NCBI GenBank assembly: GCA_963723165.1
Contig: CAVRPP010000005.1
Location: 338,539-402,538 of the forward strand
Direction: 5' to 3'
DNA length: 64,000 bases
From: UBA4744 sp963723165
GTDB taxonomy: Bacteria > Actinomycetota > Acidimicrobiia > Spongiisociales > UBA4744
Positions 33,669 to 42,574 of this stretch are shown piece after piece. Each line of letters begins with the position of its first letter. Within the stretch, counting starts at the first letter, position 1. A program made the translations under genes and the position numbers. The notes beneath the pieces were generated by a model. The model did not search any database. It was not told the origin of the DNA and saw nothing but the letters and a program-made list of their open reading frames with translations.

Positions 33669-33915
33669 GTGACAAATGTGACTCTTGCTGTCGATGAGGA
33701 TCTCCTCCGCCGGGCCCGGATCCGGGCCCTCGAGGACGGGACATCGGTCAACGCCGTAGTACCGCGAGTTCTTGGCCGCCTACGCAGGACAGAGCGAACA
33801 GGTCACCGCAGTGGCCAACTTCCTTGCGGTTGCCTCCCGATCAGAAGGCGGGGGCGATGGCACCGGCCGAACCTGGAACCGGGAAGACATCTACGAAAGC
33901 CGTCCAAGCCGATGA
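33669..33915 (+). CDS. vapB: VapB-like antitoxin, one-base frameshift
   Basis: The start is GTG 33669 (VTNVTLAVDEDLLRRARIRA), a typical ribbon-helix-helix VapB N-terminus (LEDGTSVNAVV). At about 33765 an extra base shifts the frame; the match continues REFLAAYAGQSEQVTAVANF to RTWNREDIYESRPSR and a stop overlapping the toxin start (ATGA). Corrected length is 81 residues. It would neutralise the PIN toxin encoded next and repress the operon at the palindrome just upstream. Confidence 0.75.
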
Positions 33916-34319
33916 GCGTATTCGTGGATACCAACGTGGTCGTGTATGCCCACGACCACGGAGCCGGTACCAAGCAGGAAAAGGCCCGGGAGGTTCTCGA
34001 ACACATGGCCGGCAGCCTGGTGATTTCGACCCAGGTGCTGAGCGAGTTCTATTGGGTCGCTACCCGGAAGCTGACTCCACCCCTCCCCCAGCCAGACGCC
34101 GCCGAAGCCGTCGAACACCTCTCCGCCCTCCCGGTGGTCACCACGACGGCCGGTTTGGTGCTGAGTGCGATCGCCACCGCTTGCAACGAAACGCTCAGTC
34201 TTTGGGATGCCCTCATCATCGAAGCCGCTTCGACCGCCGGATGTGACCGTGTCCTGACCGAGGACCTCCAGCACGACCGGGTAATTCGAGGGGTGCGGGT
34301 CGAGAATCCGTTCCGCTGA
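33912..34319 (+). CDS. vapC: VapC PIN-domain toxin
   Basis: This 135-residue PIN-domain RNase has the conserved acidic residues: Asp in VFVDTNVVVYAHD, Glu in LVISTQVLSEFYWVATRKL, Asp in SLWDALIIEAA and Asp in VLTEDLQHDR. These coordinate Mg2+ for cleavage of tRNA or rRNA in known VapC toxins. It is intact and translationally coupled to the antitoxin gene. Confidence 0.88.
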   Translation: MSVFVDTNVVVYAHDHGAGTKQEKAREVLEHMAGSLVISTQVLSEFYWVATRKLTPPLPQPDAAEAVEHLSALPVVTTTAGLVLSAIATACNETLSLWDALIIEAASTAGCDRVLTEDLQHDRVIRGVRVENPFR

Positions 34320-34401
34320 CGCGAACCGAAACGACATGACCTCGACGAGCACGCTGTGCTTCGTAATACCGTTCATGACCAACCAGAGCAGGAGAAAGAC
34401 T

Positions 34402-35087
34402 TTGGACGAGGAGAACTACGACCGGGAACTCGCCCGGGTCATCGACCATACGCTGCTCAAAACGGACGCCAAGAAAGAGGACTTCGACCGCGTCTGCGAG
34501 GAAGCGATCCGCTACCACTTCCGGTCGGTGTGCGTCTTCTCGGGCGACGTCGAGTACGTGGCCAGGAAACTCGAGGGGTCGGACGTGATCCCGATTGCCG
34601 TTGTGGGTTTTCCTCACGGCCAGATGACGCCGGTCGCCAAAGCCTTCGAAGCTCAGGATGCCATCACGAACGGCGGCGCCAAGGAGATCGACATGGTGAT
34701 CCACGTCAGCGCCGTCAAGAGCAAGCACTACATCCTCGTGTTCGAGGACATCCAGCAGGTGGTCAGGGCCTGCGGAGACATACCGGTCAAGGTCATCATC
34801 GAAACGGCCCTCCTCACCGGCACGGAGAAAATCGCCGCATGTGTTCTGGCGAAAACCGCCGGTGCACGTTTCATCAAGACGTCCACCGGCAAGGAAGAGG
34901 GTGGAGCGACGGTGGCGGACGTGCTGCTGATCGCGAGGTCGTCGGCGACGAGGTCCAGATCAAAGCCAGCGGGGGCGTCAACTCGAGGGAGTTCGCCTAC
35001 CAGCTGCTCGAGGCCGGAGCCGACCGCATCGGCACCAGCAACTCGGTCGCACTCGTCACGGGTGGAACAGCCGCAGGCGGGTACTGA
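34402..35087 (+). CDS. deoC: deoxyribose-phosphate aldolase, copy 2 (one-base frameshift)
   Basis: Copy 2 is closely similar to copy 1 at 20178 (same residues around LIDHTLLKTDAKKEDFDRVC except VIDHT). The Schiff-base Lys region ARFIKTSTGK is intact, but at about 34935 a base is lost where copy 1 reads ATGCGCGAG, so the C-terminal part (VVGDEVQIKASGGVNSREFA) is in the next frame and ends at 35087. Corrected length is 228. TTG 34402 with GGAG matches the start of copy 1; an ATG at 34375 is also in frame. The upstream 17 bases (around 34358) also match copy 1. Confidence 0.8.
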
Positions 35088-35186
35088 CCGCCTGGATCGG
35101 AGCATCGTGACCACGTACGTGGCCTTGTTCGTGTTCGAGGCCGACACCGACGACGTTCCAACGCTGGAAGTTAGGGAGTTTCTTGC

Positions 35187-36695
35187 CTACCCGCCGGGAG
35201 TCGCACAGTCGGGCAGGCCGTCACAGCCGATGGCATGGAGTGTGCCCGAGATGTCGGCGACGAATACCACACCGGTACCGGGCGCAGGCGAGGTGACCGA
35301 CCGGGCGCCCAGGTCATAGCTCCACAGTTCCTGACCGTCTTTGTCGACCGCCCACAACCACCCGTCGTCACTGGTGAAATAGACACCACCGTTGACGACC
35401 ACCGGCCAGCGGACCACGCCCGGCAGACCACCCAGCACGTCGTCCCCCGGGAAGGTCCACAGGATCTGAGCGGTAGCGAGGTCCCACGCTTCGAGGTATC
35501 TGCCGTTGCCGGTGTAGAGGATGTCACCGTCTACAGCCGGTGAAGACTCGACCGGAGCCGACAAAGTGATCGAAGGAGCCGGACCACACGAACCCGCCCG
35601 GCGAGCATCGATCGACTGGCTGTCCCGGATCGGGATGTAAATGATCCCATCCGCAATCACCGGCTCCGACGTGATCGACACACCGCCCCCCGGATAGCAA
35701 ACCTCGCCGGTCCCCAACTCAGCGTCGATCTTCCACAACACCCCCGCCTCGGTTCCCACATACACGAACCCGTCGAAGCCGACCGGAGCCACCGTCACCT
35801 TGCTCTGAGCGTCGAACGGGGCATCCCAGACGGGCACCTCCAGCTCACCGGCGTCGAGCGCATACACCTGCCCATCTTCGGTCCCGAAAGAACACCCGAT
35901 CATCCATGACCAGAGCCGCCGCCGAGATACCCGCCAAGGGCGGGTCGGCCAACACCGGGAACGTCGCCGGTGTGGCATTCGCCTGGAACGCACTCCGGGA
36001 CCGGAACCGCCCATCCAAAGAACCGAAAAACACCCGCATTTCGGTATCAGTCGAACCTGGAGCCGCGCCCGGGGCGGTCACCTCCGCCACGATCGGCGCC
36101 CCCACCACCGCACCCGCAGTCTCAACGGTCCACAGGCCGGCGGACCCGACGTGACCACCAGCCCGTACAAACGCCCGTCGTCCGACCCGAACATCACCGT
36201 CTCCCCAAAGATCGCCGGCGACGAACGAATCTGATCACCAGCCCCAAACGTCCAATAGAACCCATCAGCCGAAGGCAACATCGGACGCCCAGACACCCCC
36301 GGCAAACCGGCCGCACCCTCCGCCCCAATATCAGCCCGGAAACTCCACTGCCCGGCCACCCGGTCCGTCTTCTCGGGCACCCCCAGCTCTGTCTCACGGG
36401 GTTCCGGCGGCAGGGTGGTTGTCGGCAAGGAGGTATCACTTGTGACGGTGGTGAGAGTGGTCGAGCCTGCGGCATCGTCCGGGCCGAGGTTTGTGGCCAC
36501 GTAGTTAACGAGCGGAACCAACCCGAGGATCAGGATCGCTGCTGCCGCGACAGCCGCTGCCGTCCAGGCGGGACGCTGCCTCGACCGTCCCCCTGCCACC
36601 GATGATCGATCGGCCCGTTCGACGATCTCCTCTGTGGATATCGGAGTGGCCATGGACCGGTAGTGGTCGCGAATCTGCTTGCTGAGGTCACTCAT
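35187..36695 (-). CDS. membrane-anchored PQQ-type beta-propeller, two frameshifts
   Basis: The protein starts MSDLSKQIRDHYRSMATPIS, has one transmembrane helix (AAAVAAAAILILGLVPLVNY), a Ser/Thr linker and an extracellular propeller with repeats such as VMFGSDDGRLYGL, VFFGSLDGR, FGTEDGQVYALDAGE, VYVGTEAGVLWKID, LYTGNGRYLEAWDLAT and VYFTSDDGWLWAVDKDGQEL. A missing G near 36145 and an extra C near 35888 split it into three frames; the two changes cancel and the corrected length is 502. Its start overlaps the sigma factor stop, so it is a likely anti-sigma or sensor partner, analogous to the PASTA-GerMN protein at 24827. Confidence 0.75.
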
Positions 36696-37173
36696 CGTTG
36701 ACCTCCAGCGCCGATCGCAGCTTGGCCAATGCCCGTTGCACGTGGGTCTTGACCGTAGGGGTGCTGACACCGATCAACTCGGCGGCTTCTTCGTGGGTCC
36801 ACCCGAAACCATGGACCAGGACCACCGCCATCCGTTGACGCCGGGAGAGATCCTGCAATGCGGCGGGCAAGGCGGGTTCGACCCAGGGCGGCTCCTGTCG
36901 GGCGTCGGTTGGTCGAACGGGCGGCGGTTTCGACCACCAGCGGCGCGTGCGGGACTGACCGACTCGATAGAGGTAACCAATCGGTTTCTCGATCAACCGG
37001 ACCCGGTCCCAGTGCTCCCAGGCATAGGCCAGAGCTTCGGCCGCGGCTTCCCGCCCCCGGTCCGCCCCGTAGGCGGCCATCAACGCCACCCGCAGCCTGG
37101 GCTCGGCAAACCGGACGAACTCCGCGAAGGTCCGTTCGGTGAGTTCTGGCGTGCCGCGAATTGGGTCGACCAA
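36688..37173 (-). CDS. ECF-type RNA polymerase sigma factor (SigE-like)
   Basis: This 161-residue protein has region 2 (TFAEFVRFAEPRLRVALMAA, EALAYAWEHWDRVRLIEKPI, GYLYRVGQSRTRRWW) and region 4 (LSRRQRMAVVLVHGFGWTHE, EAAELIGVSTPTVKTHVQRA). The start is TTG 37173 with GGGAG. Region 2 is slightly divergent, as in SigE-like actinobacterial factors. It is coupled to the propeller protein gene. Confidence 0.88.
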   Translation of the reverse strand: MVDPIRGTPELTERTFAEFVRFAEPRLRVALMAAYGADRGREAAAEALAYAWEHWDRVRLIEKPIGYLYRVGQSRTRRWWSKPPPVRPTDARQEPPWVEPALPAALQDLSRRQRMAVVLVHGFGWTHEEAAELIGVSTPTVKTHVQRALAKLRSALEVNDE

Positions 37174-37306
37174 TCAAGCTCCCCGAAGCTACGAAGGACG
37201 GCTCGTGGCCCAAAACCCTACAGATCGCCGAACGGCTTTGACTGTTCATGGCAATGCCCAACTCGGAGACGGCCGACGGGCCGCCTCCGAAGTCCGTCGT
37301 GATTGG

Positions 37307-37507
37307 TCAGGACGAGCTTCGACGACCACGATTGGTGGACGCTCTAGAAGACATCAGTGCCTTCCACCAGGGAGCCGGTGGCCACACCATCCTCAGGATC
37401 GCTCCACGCTGGGGCCGGTACCACCCCATGTCGGCGGGCTCCGATCGATCCGCCATCGGGTATCTCTCTCGTCGCAAGGCTTCAACGAATCGCGGGTTGC
37501 TGAACAT
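37307..37507 (-). CDS. possible 66-residue protein overlapping the cyclase 3' end
   Basis: ATG 37507 lies behind a strong ribosome site (AGGAGA) inside the last codons of the cyclase gene and opens a different frame: MFSNPRFVEALRRERYPMAD, then RSEPADMGWYRPQRG. The basic, aromatic composition is unusual and no family is recognised. The good ribosome site is the main support. Confidence 0.35.
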   Translation of the reverse strand: MFSNPRFVEALRRERYPMADRSEPADMGWYRPQRGAILRMVWPPAPWWKALMSSRASTNRGRRSSS

Positions 37508-38132
37508 CGTTTCTCTCCTTTTCGCAATTGACGGTCGGAAGTTCTACTTCCAGATCACCGTCACCGTGGGGTACTTCCCAAGCTTCCGAACTCCGCAAAG
37601 ACAGGCTGCTCGATCTGATAGCGGTCCCTTCCACGCGAAAGATCCGTTCGCTGTGCGCTGCGCTTCTCAGCAGGTACTCGCCGACGTCGATCAGCTCGGA
37701 TCCGTCTGGGACACAATCGAGCGCCGCCGCAAAGGATCCGGTGGTGAGAATCTGGTCGCCGTCGCCTGCCGAGCACAGGCGGGCGGCAACGCTGATCGGA
37801 GCACCGAGAAGTTTCTTGTCGACACGAAACACGGCCCCGAAGTGCAGGCCCATGCGCACCCGGATCCCTCGACTGACTTCCCACGGATAGGTCTGGAGGG
37901 CTTGCTGCGCGTCTACCGCTGCGCGCAGTGCCGTCGAGGCAGAAGGAAACGAGGCGGCGAAGGAGTCGCCGGCTTCACAGAAGATCCAGCCATAGTTGAC
38001 TGCGATCGCCTTTCGCAGGATGCGGTCGTGGGCGATGTGATCAACCAACATTGCCATCGGCTCTGCTTCCCACAACACCGTGGACGCTGCGATGTCGGTA
38101 ACCAGAAACGCTGCGGTGCGTGGTTGTCTCAT
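37482..38132 (-). CDS. class III adenylyl/guanylyl cyclase domain protein
   Basis: This 216-residue protein is essentially one cyclase homology domain: MRQPRTAAFLVTDIAASTVL with metal-binding Asp13, FCEAGDSFAASFPSAS with the second Asp56, GIRVRMGLHFGAVFRV, and LGAPISVAARLCSAGDGDQI. The transition-state Arg region (N-x3-R) appears as ISVAARLCSAG, lacking the usual Asn, so activity is uncertain. Similar domains occur in actinobacterial cyclase/ATPase regulators; here it stands alone with a short tail. AGGAGGAAGG precedes the ATG. It is divergent from the ferredoxin-cyclase gene. Confidence 0.78.
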   Translation of the reverse strand: MRQPRTAAFLVTDIAASTVLWEAEPMAMLVDHIAHDRILRKAIAVNYGWIFCEAGDSFAASFPSASTALRAAVDAQQALQTYPWEVSRGIRVRMGLHFGAVFRVDKKLLGAPISVAARLCSAGDGDQILTTGSFAAALDCVPDGSELIDVGEYLLRSAAHSERIFRVEGTAIRSSSLSLRSSEAWEVPHGDGDLEVELPTVNCEKERNDVQQPAIR

Positions 38133-38329
38133 CCTTCCTCCTCTTTTGTCCTCTACAACCCGCCAGGACGAGATCGGGATGACAAGAACAACGGGATTTC
38201 TCTCCTCCGGGATCAGAGGTTTGTCGGGCAGGAGGGGCGGCTCTTCTTGCACCTTCGGCATTGTTCGGGACTGTGTTTGGAAAACGACGGCGTCTCGGTC
38301 CAATTCGGGCCGGTCACTAGGCTCCCGGC

Positions 38330-39256
38330 ATGCCTGGGATCTTCGTTCGGCCGGATGAGGTTGCCGTCCCCCTCGTGGAGGGCAAGACGTTGCTGGAGCT
38401 GGCCGTCGACGCTGGGCTGCCGATTGCTCACCTTTGCGGCGGGCGGGCCCGTTGTTCGACCTGTCGGATTCGAGTTATCGAAGGCCTCGATGCTCTCAGC
38501 GACCGAACCGAAGAAGAGGCGGCGATGGCGGAGAGGCTGGACTTCCCCGACGAGGTGCGCCTGGCGTGCCAAACACGTGCGAAAGGCGACGTTCGGTTCT
38601 GGCGATTGGTCCTCGACAAGGAAGACATCGAAATGGCCTCCCAGCTGGGCAAAGGCCACTATGTCGGCCCGGTCGGTCGCGAGGTCGAGCGGGCCGCCGT
38701 CTTGTTCACCGATGTTGCCGGGTTCACGTCCATGTCCGAGGCCCTTCCCGCCTACGACGTGGTCCACATCCTCAACCGGTTCTTCAATCGAGTCGAAGCC
38801 GTGGTCCAGGCGCAGGGCGGCCGGGTGGACAACTACATGGGTGACGGTCTGCTGGCCGTGTTCGGTATCGAAGGCGAAAGCGATGCATCGCTCGGTGCCG
38901 TCCGGGCCGGACTCGGCGTCGTCGACATCGCGGCGGACATCAACGATTACGTGACCATGATCTACGGCCGTACCTTCGAGGTGAGGGTCGGGATCAGTCT
39001 CGGCGAGGTCATCTTCGGCTTGATGGGCGGAGAGGCTTCCGCCCGGAAGACGGTCGTCGGTGATGTTGTCAACACGGCCAGCCGGTTGGAAGCGGCCAAC
39101 AAGACCACCGGGACCACGATCCTCGTGTCCCAAGAGATCATGGAGGAGACCATCGCAGGCATCGAGTACGGCTCCCGATTCGAGCTCGAGCTATCAGGAA
39201 AGGCCGGGCACATCACAGCGTATGAAGCCATCGGTTTGTCCCGATCGACAGACTGA
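38330..39256 (+). CDS. 2Fe-2S ferredoxin-adenylyl cyclase fusion
   Basis: This 308-residue protein joins a plant-type 2Fe-2S ferredoxin domain (residues 1-95; Cys36, Cys42, Cys45, Cys80 in HLCGGRARCSTCRI and LACQT) to a class III cyclase domain (residues 118-300). The cyclase has both metal Asp residues (Asp128 in VLFTDVAGFTSMSE, Asp172 in DNYMGDGLLAVFG), GISLGEVIFGLMG and VVGDVVNTASRLEAANK with the catalytic Asn and Arg. It is thus probably active and controlled by redox state. It is divergent from the smaller cyclase gene across 197 bp. Confidence 0.9.
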   Translation: MPGIFVRPDEVAVPLVEGKTLLELAVDAGLPIAHLCGGRARCSTCRIRVIEGLDALSDRTEEEAAMAERLDFPDEVRLACQTRAKGDVRFWRLVLDKEDIEMASQLGKGHYVGPVGREVERAAVLFTDVAGFTSMSEALPAYDVVHILNRFFNRVEAVVQAQGGRVDNYMGDGLLAVFGIEGESDASLGAVRAGLGVVDIAADINDYVTMIYGRTFEVRVGISLGEVIFGLMGGEASARKTVVGDVVNTASRLEAANKTTGTTILVSQEIMEETIAGIEYGSRFELELSGKAGHITAYEAIGLSRSTD

Positions 39257-39383
39257 GATCGCATAGGCCGACGGCTCGGCGTTGGCGGCCTGGCCGGGTG
39301 GGCCGCCGGTTCCCCTTGGTCCCCCCAGGGGACTTCCACTGCGCAGGGTAAGCCGGGGAGGCCGGCCAGTTTCCGGTCGGTGG

Positions 39384-39701
39384 TCACCAGCGGGCGTCGA
39401 GAGCGGCAGCCAACGCTAGGTAGTCGGCGTGGTACGCCGAGACCTGTCCCCGCAGCGACCAGGCCACCCGTAGTAGAGGCGTGTGCGGGTGCCTGGCTAT
39501 GTCGGCCTGTTCGAGGATGCTCAGTGCCTCCGTGGCCAGTTCCGGGTCGAATCGTCCGGTAGCGACCAGGCGGCGCTGCCCGCTCACGACTTCAACGTCG
39601 AGGAGGTGGGGTGCATGGATGTCCTCGTTCATCAGCCGATCGAGAACGGAGCGCCGGCCGTCGACGGCGTCGATGAACGCCGCCGCATCGATGACGATCA
39701 C
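39384..39701 (-). CDS. PIN-domain toxin (VapC-like), frameshift at the C-terminus
   Basis: It starts with GTG 39701 inside the TetR stop codon. Family features: MIVIDAAAFIDAVDGRRSVL, HLLDVEVVSGQRRLVATGRF, VSAYHADYLALAAALDA. A base is missing at 39386; the next frame reads LVTTDRKLAGLPGLPCAVEV, the expected VapC end. There is no antitoxin gene next to it; the upstream partner is the TetR regulator, an unusual pairing. Confidence 0.7.
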   Translation of the reverse strand: MIVIDAAAFIDAVDGRRSVLDRLMNEDIHAPHLLDVEVVSGQRRLVATGRFDPELATEALSILEQADIARHPHTPLLRVAWSLRGQVSAYHADYLALAAALDARW

Positions 39702-40297
39702 CTGCGATCCGGAGTTTCCAGTCCGCCAGTCGCATACTGATCAACGACCGGCCCGACGCGAGCGGCTAGGGTCTCCAAATCTGCCGCGACGAGCGGAGGA
39801 AGCCGGAGCACGTACCTCCCCATGAGCAGACCCAGCAGTTGGGACGTGATGAGCGACGCCCGCAGCATCGCTTCGGGTCCTTCCAGACTCTCGAACAGCA
39901 CATCGACGAGGGTGCTGTGGACGAACTCACTCACCGTGGCGTGGATCGGGCTGTCTTCGGTCGCAGACCGGAGCACGGCCACCAGTTGATTGGTGTCTCC
40001 TGCCAGGTCCCAGCTCGTGAGCAAACCCGTGACGAGGGCGACCCCCATATCGTCCTCACCGGAAGCAAGAACGGATCGCAACACCTCGGCGGGATTGACG
40101 GGAAGACCGACGCTGTCGATGAACAACTGCTCGCGGGACCCGAAGTAGTGGACGACCAGCGACGGGTCGACTCCCGCCCGCGCCGCGATCGCCCGTAGGG
40201 AGGTCCCGTGGTAGCCGCCGGCGGCAAACTCGATGCGAGCTGCCTCCAGGATCTCTCCCTTCGTGTCCGGTTTCCCGGGTCGCCGACCCTTCGCCAT
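39698..40297 (-). CDS. TetR/AcrR-family repressor
   Basis: This 199-residue protein has an N-terminal TetR helix-turn-helix (DTKGEILEAARIEFAAGGYH, GTSLRAIAARAGVDPSLVVH YFGS) and an all-helical ligand-binding C-terminal domain. It is divergent from the MMPL transporter with only 44 bp between start codons, in which an imperfect palindrome lies. It very likely represses the transporter and itself and responds to a transported lipophilic compound. Confidence 0.9.
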   Translation of the reverse strand: MAKGRRPGKPDTKGEILEAARIEFAAGGYHGTSLRAIAARAGVDPSLVVHYFGSREQLFIDSVGLPVNPAEVLRSVLASGEDDMGVALVTGLLTSWDLAGDTNQLVAVLRSATEDSPIHATVSEFVHSTLVDVLFESLEGPEAMLRASLITSQLLGLLMGRYVLRLPPLVAADLETLAARVGPVVDQYATGGLETPDRR

Positions 40298-40315
40298 CAG
40301 GTCCCTCGCTCTAAT

Positions 40316-40331
40316 TCAACATGTGTAGAAT
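40316..40331. promoter_or_regulatory. TetR operator and promoter of the transporter gene
   Basis: TTCAACATGTGTAGAA is a 16-bp imperfect palindrome (12 of 16 positions symmetric) between the tetR-like and MMPL genes. The TAGAAT inside it resembles a -10 element. If so, the transporter message would be leaderless and start at ATG 40342. Confidence 0.45.
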
Positions 40332-40341
40332 AAACTTCTCT

Positions 40342-42489
40342 ATGGATCGTATCGCCCGGTTTGTCGTCCGCAGATCTCTGATCGTGCTCGGCGTCACCGC
40401 GGTCATTTCTCTTCTGTCCTTGCTGATGATGTTCCGGATGAGTTTCAACGCCGACGTGTCGTCGTTTCTCCTGGAAGGCAACGCGACGGGCGAAGAGTTC
40501 GTGGCGCTGCAGAACAAGTACGACACAACCGACCCCATCAACGTAGTCGCCTCTCTTCCCGAGGGCCAGGTCTTCGGAACAGCAGCAAACGCCGCGTTGA
40601 TCGCCGAGTTGCGGGACCAGCTCACGGCTCTCGAGGGGGTGGTGGGCGTCGCTACGTTCGTCCCCAACGCCAATCCACTCACCGGACAACCCTTCGACGC
40701 TGCCACCCTTCGCTCGGCTCCCGATGCCCTCGTGGCCGGGTTGCTCTCCCAGAACCCGGTTGCCGAACTGCTGGTGAGCGAGGACGGCCGGCACACGATG
40801 CTGATCGTGACACCCGGGAGCGACCCGACCGGGACCGCCCTTCGGGTGACCGACATCACCCAGGAAGGTCTGGAACTCACCTTCTCGGGAAACCCGGTCG
40901 TGTTCGCGTCGGTGCTCGACCTGCTGACCTGGTTTCTGATCATCATCCCTCCGCTGGTGATCGCACTACTCATCATCGTGTTCTTCACCACGATCGGCAG
41001 CGTCAAGCTGAGCGCCATCTCCTTGATCCCTGCGGCTCTCGGCTCCCTCTGGACGTTTGGGATCATCTTCGGTCTCGGCAACGAGGTGGACATCGTCACC
41101 GTGATCGTGCCGATCTTCGTGATCGTGATGGGGTCTGCGTACGCGTTGCACTTCATCACCCACTTCCAGGAGAACTCAGCTCGGTCCGCCGACCCCGTCG
41201 AGCGAGTCGCTTCCTCGTTGCGGGAGGTGGGCGTGCCGATCATCCTGACGACGATCTCGACGGCGGCGGGATTTCTGTCGCTGCTGTTCACGGATGTGCA
41301 GCCGATCCGTCAGCTCGGCCTTTTCAGTGCGATCGGTATCTCCTTCGCCGGCCTGATCTCGATCTTCTCTCTGTCTGCGGCTATCAGTCGCATGCATGTC
41401 GGGGAACAAAGCTCGAAGGCAATCGTCGGCAGAAGGGTGACCAACGGTGTGCGGCGCGCCGTCCGGACAAGGGTTCCTGCGGCGGTGATCGCGATCGCCA
41501 TCCTCGCTTTCGGTGTGTGGGCCATCCCCCAATTGGCCGTCAACCCGGATCAACTGTTCTTCTTCAAAGACGACGACCCCGTTCGCCTGGCGTTCGAGAA
41601 GACCGAAGAGCTCTTCGGCGGCGCCACTCCTCTCCTCGGTGAGTTCAAACTGGATCGGACCGACCTGCCGGGTTCGATCGGTCGTGCCCAGCAGGCAACC
41701 GCCGACCTCGAGGCGCTCCCCGGTGTCCGGACGGTGTTCTCCGTGGCGAGCCTGGCGGAGTCACTCGGACCGGAGAACCTCCAGCGGGTGGCGTCCGGTG
41801 AGCTGGAGCTTCCCCTCGGGACGCTGGTCACCGACGACGGGATGCGGTTCACCCTGCTGCCGGCCGGTTTCGGGACCGAGGACCTCCGGGCGTGGCTCGA
41901 CTACGCCGATGCATCCGAAACCGTCACGTCGCTCACCGGCATGCCGGTGGTCTGGGACGAGATCGCCCGGTTGGTGCTGCGGGCCCAGGCCACGTCCCTG
42001 ATCGTTGCCTATCTTCTCGTGGTGATCATGCTGGCCCTCTCGTACCGGAGGATTCGAGACACGTTGGTTTCCCTCGTGCCGATCACCCTGACGCTGATCA
42101 CGCTGCTGGGGTTCATCGCCGTGTCGGGCATCCAGCTGAACTTGCTCACTGCGGTCATCTCGTCGATCGTCCTGGGAGTCGGCATCGACTATGCGATCCA
42201 TTTCGTGGCGGCCATCAACTACGCCGTGCCCGGCGGCAACGGGTACGTGCTGCGAGCGATCGACAAGGCCGGCCGGCCGATCGTCGCCAACGCGCTGGGG
42301 ATAGCCATCGCCCTCAGTGCGCTCTGGCTGTCGCCGCTCAAGGTCCACATCCAGGTCTCGATGATCATGTGGGTGGCAATGATCACCGCGTCCGTAACCA
42401 CTCTCCTCGTGGTGCCCAGCCTCCTCGGCCGTGACGGAGTCCAAGAGTCCAACCCGGAGCGCGTCGGTGCCGGTCCGACCAACGGGTGA
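40342..42489 (+). CDS. MMPL/RND-family transporter
   Basis: This 715-residue protein has the two-fold RND layout: a helix, an extracellular domain (residues 25-200), helices 2-6 (FLIIIPPLVIALLIIVFFTT, VMGSAYALHFITHFQENSAR), a second helix and loop, then helices 8-12 (LGVGIDYAIHFVAAINYAVP). The conserved Asp in GIDYAIH is the likely proton relay. MMPL members export lipids, hopanoids or drugs. ATG 40342 (MDRIARFVVRRSL) is preferred over 40321 because the latter lies within the operator. It is controlled by the divergent TetR. Confidence 0.88.
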   Translation: MDRIARFVVRRSLIVLGVTAVISLLSLLMMFRMSFNADVSSFLLEGNATGEEFVALQNKYDTTDPINVVASLPEGQVFGTAANAALIAELRDQLTALEGVVGVATFVPNANPLTGQPFDAATLRSAPDALVAGLLSQNPVAELLVSEDGRHTMLIVTPGSDPTGTALRVTDITQEGLELTFSGNPVVFASVLDLLTWFLIIIPPLVIALLIIVFFTTIGSVKLSAISLIPAALGSLWTFGIIFGLGNEVDIVTVIVPIFVIVMGSAYALHFITHFQENSARSADPVERVASSLREVGVPIILTTISTAAGFLSLLFTDVQPIRQLGLFSAIGISFAGLISIFSLSAAISRMHVGEQSSKAIVGRRVTNGVRRAVRTRVPAAVIAIAILAFGVWAIPQLAVNPDQLFFFKDDDPVRLAFEKTEELFGGATPLLGEFKLDRTDLPGSIGRAQQATADLEALPGVRTVFSVASLAESLGPENLQRVASGELELPLGTLVTDDGMRFTLLPAGFGTEDLRAWLDYADASETVTSLTGMPVVWDEIARLVLRAQATSLIVAYLLVVIMLALSYRRIRDTLVSLVPITLTLITLLGFIAVSGIQLNLLTAVISSIVLGVGIDYAIHFVAAINYAVPGGNGYVLRAIDKAGRPIVANALGIAIALSALWLSPLKVHIQVSMIMWVAMITASVTTLLVVPSLLGRDGVQESNPERVGAGPTNG

Positions 42490-42574
42490 GCCCACCCCCG
42501 CGAACGGCCAGCGTCGTCCGCCAGCCTGACCATGCTCTCGTGTCCCGTGCTGGCCAAATCGCTACCGTGGTGGG

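Noticed and set aside
34402..35319. Longer deoC-like frame ending at 35319
   Set aside because: After about 34935 the frame is Ser/Arg/Pro-rich; the aldolase continues in the next frame to 35087.
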